Origin: Rhodocollybia butyracea
Taxonomy: Eukaryota; Basidiomycota; Agaricomycetes; Agaricales; Omphalotaceae
Direction of reading: 5' to 3'
NCBI GenBank assembly: GCA_015501585.1
Contig: JADNRY010000166.1
Location: 79,533 to 143,532 of the forward strand
DNA length: 64,000 nucleotides
Made by a program: the position numbers and the translations under genes. Positions 48,219-59,319 of this stretch are shown one piece after another. Each line of letters opens with the position of its first letter. Positions within the stretch are counted from its first letter, which is position 1. The notes under the pieces were generated by a model. It made no database searches. It had not been told where the DNA came from and saw only the letters and a program-made list of their open reading frames with translations.

Positions 48219-49290
48219 TTATGGCCCCAAAGTCGTCTGGGGAAAGCATGGATACGGGAGGGCTTCATCTGAGTATCCAGGGGGGCAAGATGATTGATTG
48301 AACACCGAGAGATTAGGGGTACCAACAGAGTCAACAGACGGTATATGAAACTTTTTAGGTGTCGAGGATGTCGATGAATGGTACGGTTCTGTATGCCTTC
48401 CAATGAAGAAGAAAGTATCTATAGCGGAGCGCATGAGACCATGCCACGGACCCATGATTGAGCGGCAAGCAGACTGAAGTAGCAATAAAGGCTGGCTAGA
48501 ATCTGGGATCGACGGCCATGAAACAATAGAACAGGGCATTTTGTCAAGCCGGGGCTACATCGGTAGCAAAGCCGGGGTCAGGATCAAGTTCTGGCCCATG
48601 TTGGGTCCAAGAGGGACAGTGATCATGGTATTCGGTGTGGGATGGAACACGAAATGAGAAACAGGAGGCTCAGTTTGGCATTCTTCAATATTCATGGGCA
48701 CATTATTCTGTTCCAGTCCTACTCGCATCTCATGTCCAAAATCCTCAAATCTTTCGGGCCCTTCTCCATGTAAATGAAATCTGTAGATCTCAACCTTGTT
48801 CTCCCGAATGCTCCGCCCTCTCTAGCACAGAGCAGTCTTCGAATCAAATCTCGAAATCAGGGAGTGGAACGATAGTAGTATTCCCGTTCACTCGTCTCTG
48901 ATGTTCATTAGTATCCTAATACACCATTGCTAACAGTGCCGAGGGGTATGGCCGGTTGGAGGGCGGAGTCGATGAGACCATCTGATTGGGATTCCAATTC
49001 CGTAGAGCATCCCGTAGAGCAACTTGCTCTTCATCCGGTATCAATCCGACGCAGTGCGGCGGCGTCGGTAGCTGCCGTTTTCGGCTGTTGCTAAATCCGA
49101 TAACAGGCCGCTTCCCTCTCCCTCTCCCGATCCGTTTCTCCATCTCAACATCCCTTACAAATGGCCCAAGGAACTTGTAATCCGCTCCAATGCCTTCCCT
49201 CACATGCCACCCCAACATGAAACGAAAGTAAGTTGGAATGAAGGATTCCGCATCCGACGAGAACATTCGAAACGGCAGCTGCGAAAGATG
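48219..49290 (-). pseudogene. Hypothetical protein gene with in-frame stop
   Basis: A minus-strand frame from about 49290 reads FIPTYFRFMLGWHVREG, GADYKFLGPFVRDVEMEKR and ends LLAMVY near 48916. Downstream, a frame opens at about 48830 (RGRSIRENKVEIYRFHLHGE) and runs about 90 codons to a single TAG (48557-48555). It then continues in the same frame for more than 100 codons to 48219. One stop in an otherwise long frame suggests a nonsense mutation, or two exons with unseen splice sites. No domain recognised. Confidence 0.4.
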
Positions 49291-50690
49291 GAGGGCAATT
49301 TGCGCACAATGGAATTACATTCAGATGATATTTCAACTGTCTGTTTGGACGTCGTAGTACGGTTCTTGATAGTGCAACGTGAAAAGCTAAAAGACAAAAA
49401 ACCCAGGTCATGAAAGAATCGTGCGCGCGTTTCCCAGCAAGCAGCTCGTCTCCCCTAGGCAGACTCTATACGTTTGTTCACAGGCGAGCAGCGCAAACTT
49501 GTATTCGGATAGTCGAATTCTTCATCAAGCCTTGAATGACTTCGAGAGATAGAATTGGCGGAGACATGAGATGGATAGCGAGAGAGATTTCAGAAGTAAG
49601 GAGGAGGCGGAGAAAGCGTAGGTTTTGGGAGGAACAGGGATATGTGGGCTTGAAGCAAGCACAGGTTTGAAGTCGTTGAATGCTGGCGATGGTAATAGAG
49701 TTGGCTTAGCTGTCCGAGTTGGTATTGCTTTCGCGAAACTACGGCTGCTACAAACTACCATTGCATCTCATCTCGTCTGTTCTGGGATAACTGTAGGATC
49801 AAAAGTCAACATTGACTAGGGGGGTAACACAAAAAAACGCAAAACAAAATGAGTAAGATGACTATGTAACACACCTAAGCTAACCTCAACGTGGGATATT
49901 CACTTTGAATACGTTCGGCGAGGAATCATCCATACACGTCCGCAGTCGTGACAACATGAGGACATTAACAGCTAAAAAGTAGAGTTAAAAGAAAACGTCG
50001 AGAGGGGCGGATGTGTGGATTGGCAGAATTCAAAGACATGAGCCATCTGTATCCTCTCGAGACACCGCAAAAATCTCTAACCCCTTTGGCTTTTCTCGCC
50101 CCTGCCTTTTTGCTGGTCTGGTAGATCCAGCTTTCCATACAAGAGTGCCCAATTAGCGTATGCCAAGATTAAAGCATTTGTACGTGCGAGAAGCTGCCAG
50201 TAGAAGCCATTAGAGAGCGGGAAAGGAAATAGAGATATGAGCGAAGTTGTAGGGGGGGGGCAAGAAAAACGATGCGCCTAAGTGCTTGGATGACATATTA
50301 TCATAACATCTATCGATAGCTCGTGCAAGTGGGCTCTCATAGGATCTACGGCTGTAGGGTTAAACTTACAAACTCTTATGTGCTGGCGGGGGGCTGCCAG
50401 TCTCGGTTTGCTGGTTAAGGCTAAGCACAGGCCTGGGTGTTGTGCAAGTGTTGTGGGTACTACTATTGCAGGGCCATTAGCGTTGGTTCACAAATAGGAC
50501 TCTACAAGATGAAATGCGGATGCTCCTGCAGTACACTTTCACTCAATATCTAGAAGATCTTAGAATCTTTACAAACCAGTGCGAGCCACCATCCGGACCG
50601 CCGCAGTGGCGCCGCGGAAGTAAAATTCAATTGAGCGCCAAACGAAAACGGTTGCACTTTCCGCTTCACAGGACCCGTTAACTTCTTTCG
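49291..50690. other. Intergenic, nothing confident
   Basis: A 78-codon minus frame (49761-49525) is the longest. A run of nine G lies at 50252-50260. No gene, RNA or repeat is supported. Confidence 0.4.
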
Positions 50691-50694
50691 TTCA

Positions 50695-51099
50695 TTGCGT
50701 TTATATTTTCTCCTTCACTACCTAGTACCAATTTCTTTTAATTACACAAAACCTGGGCAAACAAAAAACGAGAATCGCAACTCGGATCCACCAAGCCATA
50801 GCTTCAGACTTTGTTCAGACCCGCACCGTTTAACCATTGTTGGCGTGACGCTGGGTATACTAGGATCCATTGGAATTGCTATAGTTATCTGGTGGACCTT
50901 CAGAATGAAACCAGGCGATGGGTATGGGTATGATGATCATACCAATCATACCACAGTGTCAATTTCCACTGCCAATGCTAGGAGACCCAGTTTAACTCCC
51001 AATACTGCATCGTCAAAAAGTACAATCACACTCAAAATCTTTAGCACTCATAACTCTAACCATTCAATCCATCATCTCCGCTTGCTATGGATTCAATGA
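50695..51099 (+). CDS. Possible membrane-anchored hypothetical protein
   Basis: Frame of 134 codons with a hydrophobic segment LTIVGVTLGILGSIGIAIVIWW followed by a polar, Ser/Thr-rich tail (NHTTVSISTANARRPSLTP). A hydrophobic stretch is also present at the start (MRLYFLLHYLVPISF). No domain is recognised. It overlaps by 13 bp, in another frame, with the next open reading frame, so the two may be parts of one decayed or unusually spliced gene. Confidence 0.35.
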   Translation: MRLYFLLHYLVPISFNYTKPGQTKNENRNSDPPSHSFRLCSDPHRLTIVGVTLGILGSIGIAIVIWWTFRMKPGDGYGYDDHTNHTTVSISTANARRPSLTPNTASSKSTITLKIFSTHNSNHSIHHLRLLWIQ

Positions 51100-51408
51100 A
51101 ACTTTCTTCTGGCAACAGACTGACGTTTGTCCCTACGCCGGGTGCAGACATGCGTATCGCGACGAAGCTAAGTAAGGGTGTATGGCAGTTTAGTGAATTC
51201 TTTGAAGGAAGGAAGTTGGGTGAGGTCAGTATTTTAATTTTAATTTTTTTTGCTTCAGACGAGGTTTGATGTTTTTTTCATCCCAGCTGAACTCTTTCGC
51301 AATGGCTTCTCAAATCTGGCTGCTTACGAGTTCTGCATACCATCACCGCCCTCACATTCTCCGTCCACGTTGACGATAAACGCGAACGTAAACCCATTTT
51401 CCGACTGA
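51087..51408 (+). CDS. Hypothetical small protein, two exons
   Basis: ATG at 51087; exon 51087-51224, a GTCAGT...TTCAG intron of 34 bp, exon 51259-51408; 95 aa. Reads GNRLTFVPTPGADMRIATKL, GVWQFSEFFEGRKLGE, then TRFDVFFIPAELFRNGFSNL and a Pro/Ser-rich end. The intron is short for this genome. A further open stretch in the region 51450-51740 (GTLYDLSQWYTLDDEIRRHK) suggests that the gene was once longer. Unknown family. Confidence 0.35.
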
Positions 51409-51989
51409 TGCCACATCTCCTTCGTCTTCGACTGTGGATAATGCCATTATGATCTTTACGCCTCTCAATTCTATATCCCGTCTAAGCCACCTATCCAAAT
51501 TAAAACTCAAACCCAGTCCATTTTTCGAGGGACTCTCTATGACCTCAGTCAATGGTATACTCTCGATGACGAGATTCGTAGGCATAAAGAGAAGCCGCTT
51601 CTAGTAACTGAGAGCGAGCAGACTCGGGTCTGCGGAATTTTGCTGGGGCATCTGGGTCGAGACAGAATTCAAACGGCTCGGTGTCACGGTGTTCTCTCGA
51701 AATCGCGAGGCGTCTGTCAGGCTCAGTTCACGTTTTATTAGATGTTATGGGGCCTGTTGGTGTGGGAAGGACACCGGCGATACAGACGTATCATCGAGAT
51801 CTGGATGAGGTCGTGGATATAGTCGAGTTGACTACAATTATCCAGCAAATTAGCAATGTTGAACAGAAGTCTGTGTGGTAGGGGTGACACGTACCTCCGC
51901 GAGTGAAGGCTTAGCCGCGTTAGGGATCTTATTCCTCGTTCGGTGGGCTGGCTCTGACTTGGCTTCCAAGCACTCAAGCTGACTTTACA

Positions 51990-52170
51990 GTGAGTTTTGT
52001 TGGATTTTAGCTGTTCGGCCCGTTTACCTACTCGGTATGAACATGCAGTTACTACGTAAGGATAATCTAATCCTATCCTTTACCATCATTGTCGTCGTCT
52101 TTCGTCGTCTCAGAGTATCGCCTCCGCCCTCACACTCTTTAGAGGTTCGCTCTTCGTCCTCTCCATACCT
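51990..52170 (+). repeat. Copy of the 3' flank of duplicated unit A
   Basis: The sequence gcccgtttacctac...taatctratcctaycctttaccatcaty matches 45124-45195 downstream of copy A in order and orientation, so this locus also carries part of the duplicated segment. Confidence 0.55.
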
Positions 52171-52399
52171 GTGCTCCAACAAGTTTGTCCCACTGTCGGC
52201 CAATTAAAAGTTAGTAGAGGGTAGATATTATTAGCGGTTCCGGTTATGCTCTATGCTCGTAACAAAGTAACATTACTTTGTGGTTCGGTAAGCCCTGCGT
52301 TTAGGTACTTGTAAAGTAAGTATCCGTTCGACTTCAAAACAGACCGGTCTGGGATTGACTTCCTGAGCGATTGATTGCAAAGAAAAATCTCTTAGGGTT

Positions 52400-53800
52400 A
52401 GGCTACATTGAGGTCTCGTGAGTGAGCATGGCTCAGAAACTTAACCTCATTGAGCAGCCGACGTTGTGCAAATCAAATTCACATGATGAACGCGTGCCCG
52501 TTGATTTCATAACCCGTTCTTTTACCACCACCAGTACTTTCCTCAAGGCCATTCTTTTTACCGGTAAGTCTCCTTTTTTTGTTTCAGCAGCTGTTTTACA
52601 ATTAGTCCGGCAAGTTCAAGTGCTGCTTTTATCTAGGAACAGTGTTCAGGGACACGCAGTCCCTCTATTTTGTTGGTCGACTCCTGCTCCGTGTTTAAGG
52701 CTTTGGCTACGCGTGAGTCTCTATTTTCTCCTCATAGCGGATGGCTCGCTTACCTTCACTTTCAGCTCAGCCAGTTCACCTCCTTCACCGCCAACGACTG
52801 ACCGGCTTGGAAAGACCTCGCTCAAGAATGCGGCGTTATTTTGATGTTGCGCTACCTCAGCCGACAGTGGCTCCCACTATGACCGGTAAGTCGCCTTTCT
52901 GTTCTTCCCTACCTGTACTAATTTCTCGACTTTGCCCTACAGCGATGGATATTCTACGTTACACCCTTCTCGTCTGCCTGGCTTAACACATTTCATTCCT
53001 CTCAAGGCGGACTTTTTATCTCAAGATCTACACAGGGATCCGATCGTAGCCTGTAAGCCATTCCTCCATCCCCCTTTTCCCCTCAGGTTCGGAAAATAGC
53101 TTCTTCGGATGTTTAGTTACGTTCTACCCCAAGGGTGTCATCTAGGCTGAAGTTGAAGCAGATTTTCGAGTGTGGGGGCAAGCTCTCCTTCATCCTTCAA
53201 CTGCTGACTCTCTTAACTAGGTATCACGGCCCGTCCTTTCAGATATTCGATTTTTGTAAGTCTATTTTGCTGTATTCTCTGCTACAGTGAGGAACAGAAG
53301 TCTTACATGGCTGGGTTCACGTTCTACCCCAAGGGTGTGGTCCTGGTTGTTTTCGGATTCTGTTTCAGGCCTGGGCAAAGAATCGCAGTTAGCTTCTGTT
53401 TATTGATTTTCCTGCCAGTAAAATGCTCCATTTTTTGGGAACGGTACGTCTAATCCAAGGCCCGAGTTCATGCGCCCACTGACCCGTTCTTCTCCAGTAG
53501 TCGAACAGGTGCTGGAGGACATCGTAACGCGGCACTCGAGGAGGATGGTCTAGGAGCAGACTTTATTGAGTACGCTCCTTTGGAATCATCCTCGCCCTGC
53601 CTGTCGAAGCTACCTTCTCACCTACTGGAACGAAGCGCAAACGCTGCTCGGTCACTATGGAGGAAGCTCCTGACCCCGATACGCCTCATCTTCCCTCGGA
53701 ATTTGTTATATGCTGAAACCCATGCCTCCTTCGCCCTCCGACTTTCCTTCCTCCTTTGACTGCATCTAATTTTACAACAAACATCTTGACGTCCCTGCAG
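52400..53800 (+). other. Unrecognised, partly repeated coding-like region
   Basis: Several short plus-strand frames (140 codons from 52422; 81 from 52741) with no known motif. The word accggtaagtc recurs at about 52560 and 52883. The 20-mer acgttctaccccaagggtgt recurs exactly 200 bp apart (53119 and 53319), encoding VTFYPKG/FTFYPKG-like peptides in one frame. It may be a decayed gene with internal duplication. Confidence 0.3.
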
Positions 53801-53979
53801 CACAGCCGTGGTTCTTAAAGCTGATGAAGACCCTCCGTTCCATTACCAGCGACCGGGGTCGTCTCTGTAGGGAACAATCTCGCTACCGGCCACGTCGATC
53901 TTGTAGGACAGATGAAATCATTTGGTGTCTCGCACAGGAATTGCCGCACTTTTTAATTATACATATAACTAGCTATATG

Positions 53980-54300
53980 CGGAGTTGTCTGTATGTAACT
54001 AGGATGAGTTCCCCGGAACATGGCCATCCCTCAAGGAATGCCTGATAGGGCTAAGGCGGAGTGGTAACAATTACCGTAGAAGCGCACGTAGACACATCTT
54101 ATCGCATTGTATATGAGAGGAGAGAGAAGACAGTTGACAGCTCACGTACTCGTATCTTTTAATGTTCACGAAGGTTAAACACCATCCGCATACTTTGCCA
54201 GAATGGAGGTAAACAGATTTGCTGGTTCCCGGTGTTTCTTTCCGTGGGAAGGGTTCTGTGTCACTGTCAGTACCTGCGGCTGGATCTGTCATCATCCTGA
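53980..54300 (-). pseudogene. Copy D, partial copy of the duplicated unit
   Basis: The minus strand reads RMMTDPAAGTDSDTEPFPRK near 54295-54235, almost the same as RMMTDPAAGPELEPLRRR in copy A (about 44005-44060). Homology to A continues through the intron and next exon to about 53990 (catgttcc vs catacttcc). It is then lost. Only this middle portion is present. Confidence 0.6.
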
Positions 54301-54792
54301 CACCAGTCGTGGTCAGAGAGATACAACACAGAAATGGGAAGGCAGTTCGTATATATCCGTATGGAGCAGGCTACAGCCTAAGTTGATAATAATTTGTCTA
54401 TTTGCCTTGCTTCGACAGTCACCGGCACTATCCTCAGCTCAATCATAAAGCTGATCTCACTAGACCAAAGATTGAGACCTAACGGGATGACTGAAATTGC
54501 GTGCCGCCGCAGATGGATTCGCGAAGGCAGCTGAGCTTGAAAAGTCAGGAGGGTTAGAGGAATACCGAGTGTCTACTATCTGGAAGAAGCTATTGAACTT
54601 GGGCGCTTGAGCAGTGGTGGAAAACCTGGCGCGGCTTGTGGCAGCACGGTATGTGAGAGGACAATGAGTGATACTCTGGGACAACAATGGCGGTAAAACA
54701 CAGAATTTTAGAGTAACCGCATGGTAAGTTGACGGGGCAAAACCATCGAAAAGCAACAAGAGTTTGGCTGTAATCACAAACATGACGCCTTC

Positions 54793-56655
54793 TCAAAAGG
54801 CCATCGCCGTCCACGATGGCTTACTCGTAACATCAGCTTTGGCGAGACTCTGAAACGAGCAAAAATCAGCTCAAATCAAACAGAATAGACCAGTTTGGCG
54901 TACCTTCATCACCAGCGAAACTTCCTCGCTTTCACCACCCACACTGCCGTGCCTTTGACCGTTAACGAAGATTACAATATCACGAGAATCTCTATACGCG
55001 CGGTGATCGTCTCCGCAGTGGTCTCTGCCCAACATCGAGGATTCCGGCCTGGCACAAATCACGTAGTTTCTGGAACAAGCTTGAAGTTACTCTCTCGAGC
55101 ATTCAAGTAGTAAAAATGTAGCCGGATGCGGAATCTGGATAATTAAATGAGAAAAGAAATAGAAGGTTGCCCACGACAGTTGGACGTACGATATTTCCCA
55201 GCGTCTTCATTCCTCCCATCCGCCTCACGTCGATCGCTCCCAAGGCCTTCTCCGGTGGTAGTTTTCCATATCGTTCCCAAATCTGCCTCGGCTTTCCGTC
55301 GCTCTTACTCCAGTGCTCAAAGCATACAATGTTTCTATTTCTGACATCTATATCACCAACGAAAGATCGCCAAAAACAAGCCTTCTGCCCAAACCCATCG
55401 TGCTTACGTCCTAACCAAACGCGTAGAGAACAGTAAGCAGAGTCGATGATTGCCCCTGTGACGAAGGGCGAGTTTCCAGAGCATGGCGATCCTTTGAATG
55501 TGGACTGAGCTGAGGCGGTAGTAACAATCACCATGGCTAGAAGAACACAGAGAAGCATTATGCGCATTTACGTCTGGACACTGCAAGACAGAGAGTAAGA
55601 AGACAGCTAAGAAAAAGGTAAGCGTGAAACTCACGTTTCTCGCGTCTTTTAACGTTGCAGCGATTCACTAAAATAGTGCAAACACTGTCCCAGTCCCTCG
55701 ATGTAGTAAACGTAGGGAGGTTGGTCTTTCTGGTGCCCGGTGTTCCTTCGCGGAGAGGTTCCGGGTCCGTACCCGGGTCTGGATCTGTCGCGGTTACTGT
55801 GCAAAGAATGTGGCGGAAGTGGAAAGGGTATTTCGTGTTGTACAATTCAAACAGCAACGCATGGAGATGTATCGGTGGATGAGAATCGTGGAAGCGTAGC
55901 GTTGATTCGGCCACATGCTGCTGGGAAAGATAAGGCTCAGCGGGCGTACTAGAGACGAAGGAATCGTGGTACTGACATGGCGATGTGATCTGTCTCGGTC
56001 GATGGCGTATCCTAACAGCTGTGAACATCGGCTTTTTTTGAAGACGAAACCACCGTTGTTAGGTGAAACACGGAGGAATGCAAAGCGTGAAACAAAAAAT
56101 ATGATTAACTAGATATCGGTTGCTGACATTTTAGGGACACGTACTTGAGAATAGATTCCCTCCAACGGTACCTAGCAACTCTGTTATGCAGCCCACACCA
56201 AAGGGTCTTGAGCTTGAGCTAGGGTGGCGGCTTTCTGAATTGGAAATTTGAATCGCCAATTGAAACGCGTTGAGCTGAGAGATGAATATCGATGAACAAT
56301 GTTGATAAATCTCGAATGGAGAACGGAGCGTGATGGACTTGTGGCACGAAGATGAATATGGAGTACGAGTAATGTTAATGAACGTTTGAACAGGACACAG
56401 AGCGAGAGGCCGCGCTCGTCCAGCTTGAGACAAAAGTTGATGATGTCCTTGAAGCGTTGAGCTTCAGCTTCAGTGGTAGTAGACCTTGTTCCGTACGAAA
56501 GGTAATGTGTGAGTTGGGAGGGTTGTTGTTTGCGATTCAGTCCTCGAAGGTGTTATAATTCTGCTTTCTTGGTTCAGTGAGCGCGCAAAGAAACAAGAGT
56601 TCTAGACTACAAGATGGAGGACCGATGGAGGAAAGCAAAAGTTTTTGTTGATTGG
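54793..56655 (-). CDS. Copy B of the duplicated unit: unrecognised multi-exon gene
   Basis: Best preserved member. A long exon (55567 down to about 55190) begins with a signal-like stretch, MRIMLLCVLLAMVIVTTASA, and reads CSLRVWLGRKHDGFGQKACF, DGKPRQIWERYGKLPPEK and RRMGGMKTLGNI. A GTACGT...ATCCAG intron follows (about 55190-55135). A later exon reads DSRDIVIFVNGQRHGSVGGE and SEEVSLVMK, an intron (about 54902-54850) is next, and the final exon reads SLAKADVTSKPSW to a TGA at 54795-54793. Both introns sit at the same sites in copy A. Upstream (56655-55600) it shares a leader, a GCTCAAG block and a PDPGTDPEPLREG-coding block with A, but the frame there is unclear, so the true start may lie further up. 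No known domain recognised. Whether it is still functional is unsure. Confidence 0.4.
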
Positions 56656-56804
56656 CGCTTAGCGCGTGCACTTGACTAGTGACTCGCACGGGCCGATTGA
56701 TCAGCGGCTCCTCTTCTCGACCACCACACTGATTAAGTACTGATTATCGAGGTCATACCCAGGTCCCCTGCCCCCTCTGCAAGTCATAGAACTTAAGCAC
56801 TGCA

Positions 56805-56970
56805 CTTGAGGTGCAATGGATGCAAGTCACTCCAAACGTAAGGCTCATAAAACTCTCGAAAATTATCCACACTGATGCATGTTGGCTAGTACCAAGTACA
56901 ACTTGGACTTTGGACCGCATAAAAACTGCAATATCTCGAGGAACAGAAATCAGCAGCGCTTGCTGTGGTG
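56805..56970 (+). pseudogene. 5' fragment of the APH-like kinase gene
   Basis: Reads MQWMQVTPNVRLIKLSKIIH and TDACWLVPSTTWTLDR, matching the start of the APH-like gene at 39805-39660 with few changes. Homology stops after ISRGT. None of the kinase core is present. It is followed directly by sequence related to 43390-43520 upstream of copy A. Confidence 0.85.
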
Positions 56971-57019
56971 TGGATGTCGTGGATAAGGAATCGGATCGGT
57001 GGTTGTGGCTAAACGTCTT

Positions 57020-57500
57020 TACTTGTGGGGCGAATCCGTGTTCGCTCAAGTTGGACGAGCGCGGCATCTCGCTCGCGTCCCTTTTATTCTTGTGGCTAGC
57101 CAATGTTGCTGCTTTTGTCCCAATAGAATAACACTCGTATGTTGTGTTCCATTTTGTCCATAATTACCTCGCTAATCCAATGCTAACCTCTTCCTTAGTA
57201 AAGTTCACATGTAAACCATCGATACGGCTGGACACAAAGCTGGAGCGTTAACAGGAGGGAAGGATGAGTAGCAACCCCTAACCCTTAGTATATTCGTCTT
57301 TGTGCTGCCAAATGTCCATCATGCTCTCGCCGTTCTCCATTCGTGACTCGCCGACATGATTCATCTTTCAGCTCAACGCGTTTCGATTCTCGATTCACAT
57401 CCCCAACTCTGAAAAGCCGCTGCTCAAGCTCAAGCTCAAGACTCGCTGAAATGTTATGCTGTGGACTAAGTAGAGTCGCTAGGCACTGTTGGAACAAATT
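57020..57500 (+). repeat. Segment duplicated from 43.39-43.65 kb
   Basis: Blocks gcgaatccgtgttcgctcaagttgg (read as separate short matches), gctgccaaatgtcc, ctcattcgtgactc-like and gctcaagctcaagactcgctgaaat follow each other as at 43405-43610. They lie in the same orientation as copy A. Confidence 0.6.
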
Positions 57501-57859
57501 TATTCTGAAGTACGTGCCATTTATATGTCAATAACCAATATTGAGTTAATTGTGTCTTCTGTTATACAGTAACGCTAAGAATGCTTCCGTGTTTTCGTTG
57601 GATTCCGCTGTGCATTGTCGCATACAAAAAAGCAGAAATTCACGACTACTGCGAATAAGTGATCGCCACAAGAATCCGCTCAGGACACGCCTTCGATCAC
57701 TGGTTTGCCTGCTGTCCTGAATCCTTAGGCCAAACAACGTGGACATACCAAGTCTACGCCACGTCTTCCTGTAACCAAGACTCTTCTACGTGCCGTTTCA
57801 ATAGCCCAGGTGAGTATTTCCTGCGCCGACTGATATCATCGCTAATAGAGCTAGACATT

Positions 57860-58430
57860 ATCAGTCTATCATCTTGGCATGCATGAAGCCCGTTGCTGCA
57901 AAAGTAAGTTCAAGTTCTTCAGTTTGAAGACGCTTCAAGATATTCATCTCACACACTTTAGATCGCAGCATTCACATTCTTGGTGTTCTTTTACTGTTTG
58001 GGATACATCCGTAAGTATCCTTGTCTTTTACACCCTTGCTCACTCGTATCAACCCTAGTAAAGTACACTAACCCACCTTATCTGCTATAGCCCTCGCAGC
58101 ACGCACAAACATCAGCGCCTATGCCGCAGGTGAAATAATCTACTATGTGGGTTACTCGTGGTTAGAGATCCCGATCCAGGTGATGCTCTTCCTCATTTTC
58201 CCAAGATAATCATCGGAGACGTAACATCCCTCCAGTGGCATTCCCTCCTCTCCTCCATGTACGCCGCTCCCTCGTCAACTGGGCAGTAGCTTCCAACATA
58301 TCCGCCGATGTGCTCGCTCGCTGGGGGAGTCTGGATGGAGATGGGGCTATGGGATGTTTGCTATCATCGTTCCTGCGGCTCTCCTGCCGGTTATTGTTGC
58401 GCTCTAGTAGAATACAGAAGTGGCGAATGT
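57860..58430 (+). pseudogene. Fragment of a siderophore-type MFS transporter
   Basis: Plus-strand pieces read ILACMKPVAAK, then after a GTAAGT intron IAAFTFLVFFYCLGYI, then after a second intron LAARTNISAYAAGEIIYYVG and YSWLEIPIQ, then IIGDVTSLQWHSLLSS, and after frame breaks WRWGYGMFAIIVPAALLPVI. The order and the AAGE(I)IYYVGY and WRWGYGMF-type motifs fit the middle of fungal siderophore-iron transporters (SIT/ARN group of the MFS). Both ends are missing and at least two frameshifts or stops interrupt it. Confidence 0.75.
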
Positions 58431-58561
58431 CCGCCAACTGCGCGTACGACTATCCCTCCATTTCGTAGCTCTCTACCAGAAGTTATTTTTCACACTAAAA
58501 CTTTGTTGATTAAGAGGCAAGCGGAGTGTAATCAACAAGTGTTGTGGTGGGTTCCTCCTAG

Positions 58562-58792
58562 TCGTACGTCGTACGCGCGGTTGGCGGGCACGCATTCCCC
58601 AATTCTGTATTTTACTATGGCCCCGCCACTCAGCCCAAGCTTTCTGTGCAGCGTCGGATAAGGATTGGGTTAAGGGACGGAGAATACAGACCCTTTCCAG
58701 AATCCCGTTCTTCCGGATCCGACGTTCGGAATCCCACTCGATCTCCACTCTCCAGACGCCGAACCCTCGATTCCTCCTACAATTCACAATAA
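58562..58792 (+). other. Open frame with repeated GGHAF/SVFY motif
   Basis: Open for 77 codons without an ATG: VVRAVGGHAFPNSVFYYGP, then a basic Arg/Ser-rich tail ending SYNSQ. Matching peptides occur at about 62210-62255 (VIRGVGGHAFATSVFY) and 2466-2508 (VEGHPFATSVFN). Probably an exon of an unrecognised family or part of a repeat. Confidence 0.4.
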
Positions 58793-59319
58793 TGTTCCAG
58801 AATGCCAGCTGGAGGAAAACTCACGGGGACTCGTCTCCAAACTCCACTTCTCTCCTGTGGGCGATTCGATGTTCCCAAACCGTCAGCTGGAAGCAGCTCC
58901 TGGCGGAACACAAAACGGGGATGGTGTCTTCCGTATATGGGTCAGTCGCGTACTGTGACTTTTTCATTCCTGGAAAGTCTATTGCGGGAATACACTATTT
59001 TGTACTTGACGTTCTTTCCTTTTCTTTTGCCTCTGCTCTTATCCCTAATCTTGAAGTGTTGTCCAATCTTTAGTCTTCTCCCAAGGACAACTTGGTCAAT
59101 ACCTTCCGGCATCAGCTGGAACGAAGAAACAAGGTACTCCACTCGAGCTAGCGTCCGGTTAAGAGTATCGAAAATCAGGCGTTGTGGGCCTTCCGATCAT
59201 GAGAGGTGCTGGAGGTGTAGGAAGGTCGACCGGAGGTGTAGGAATGGTCGAAGTGTCAGGGTACGTTTGGGACCAGAGTTCAGACCCTCCGATAATTATT
59301 CTCTTCTTTACCAGGGGTC

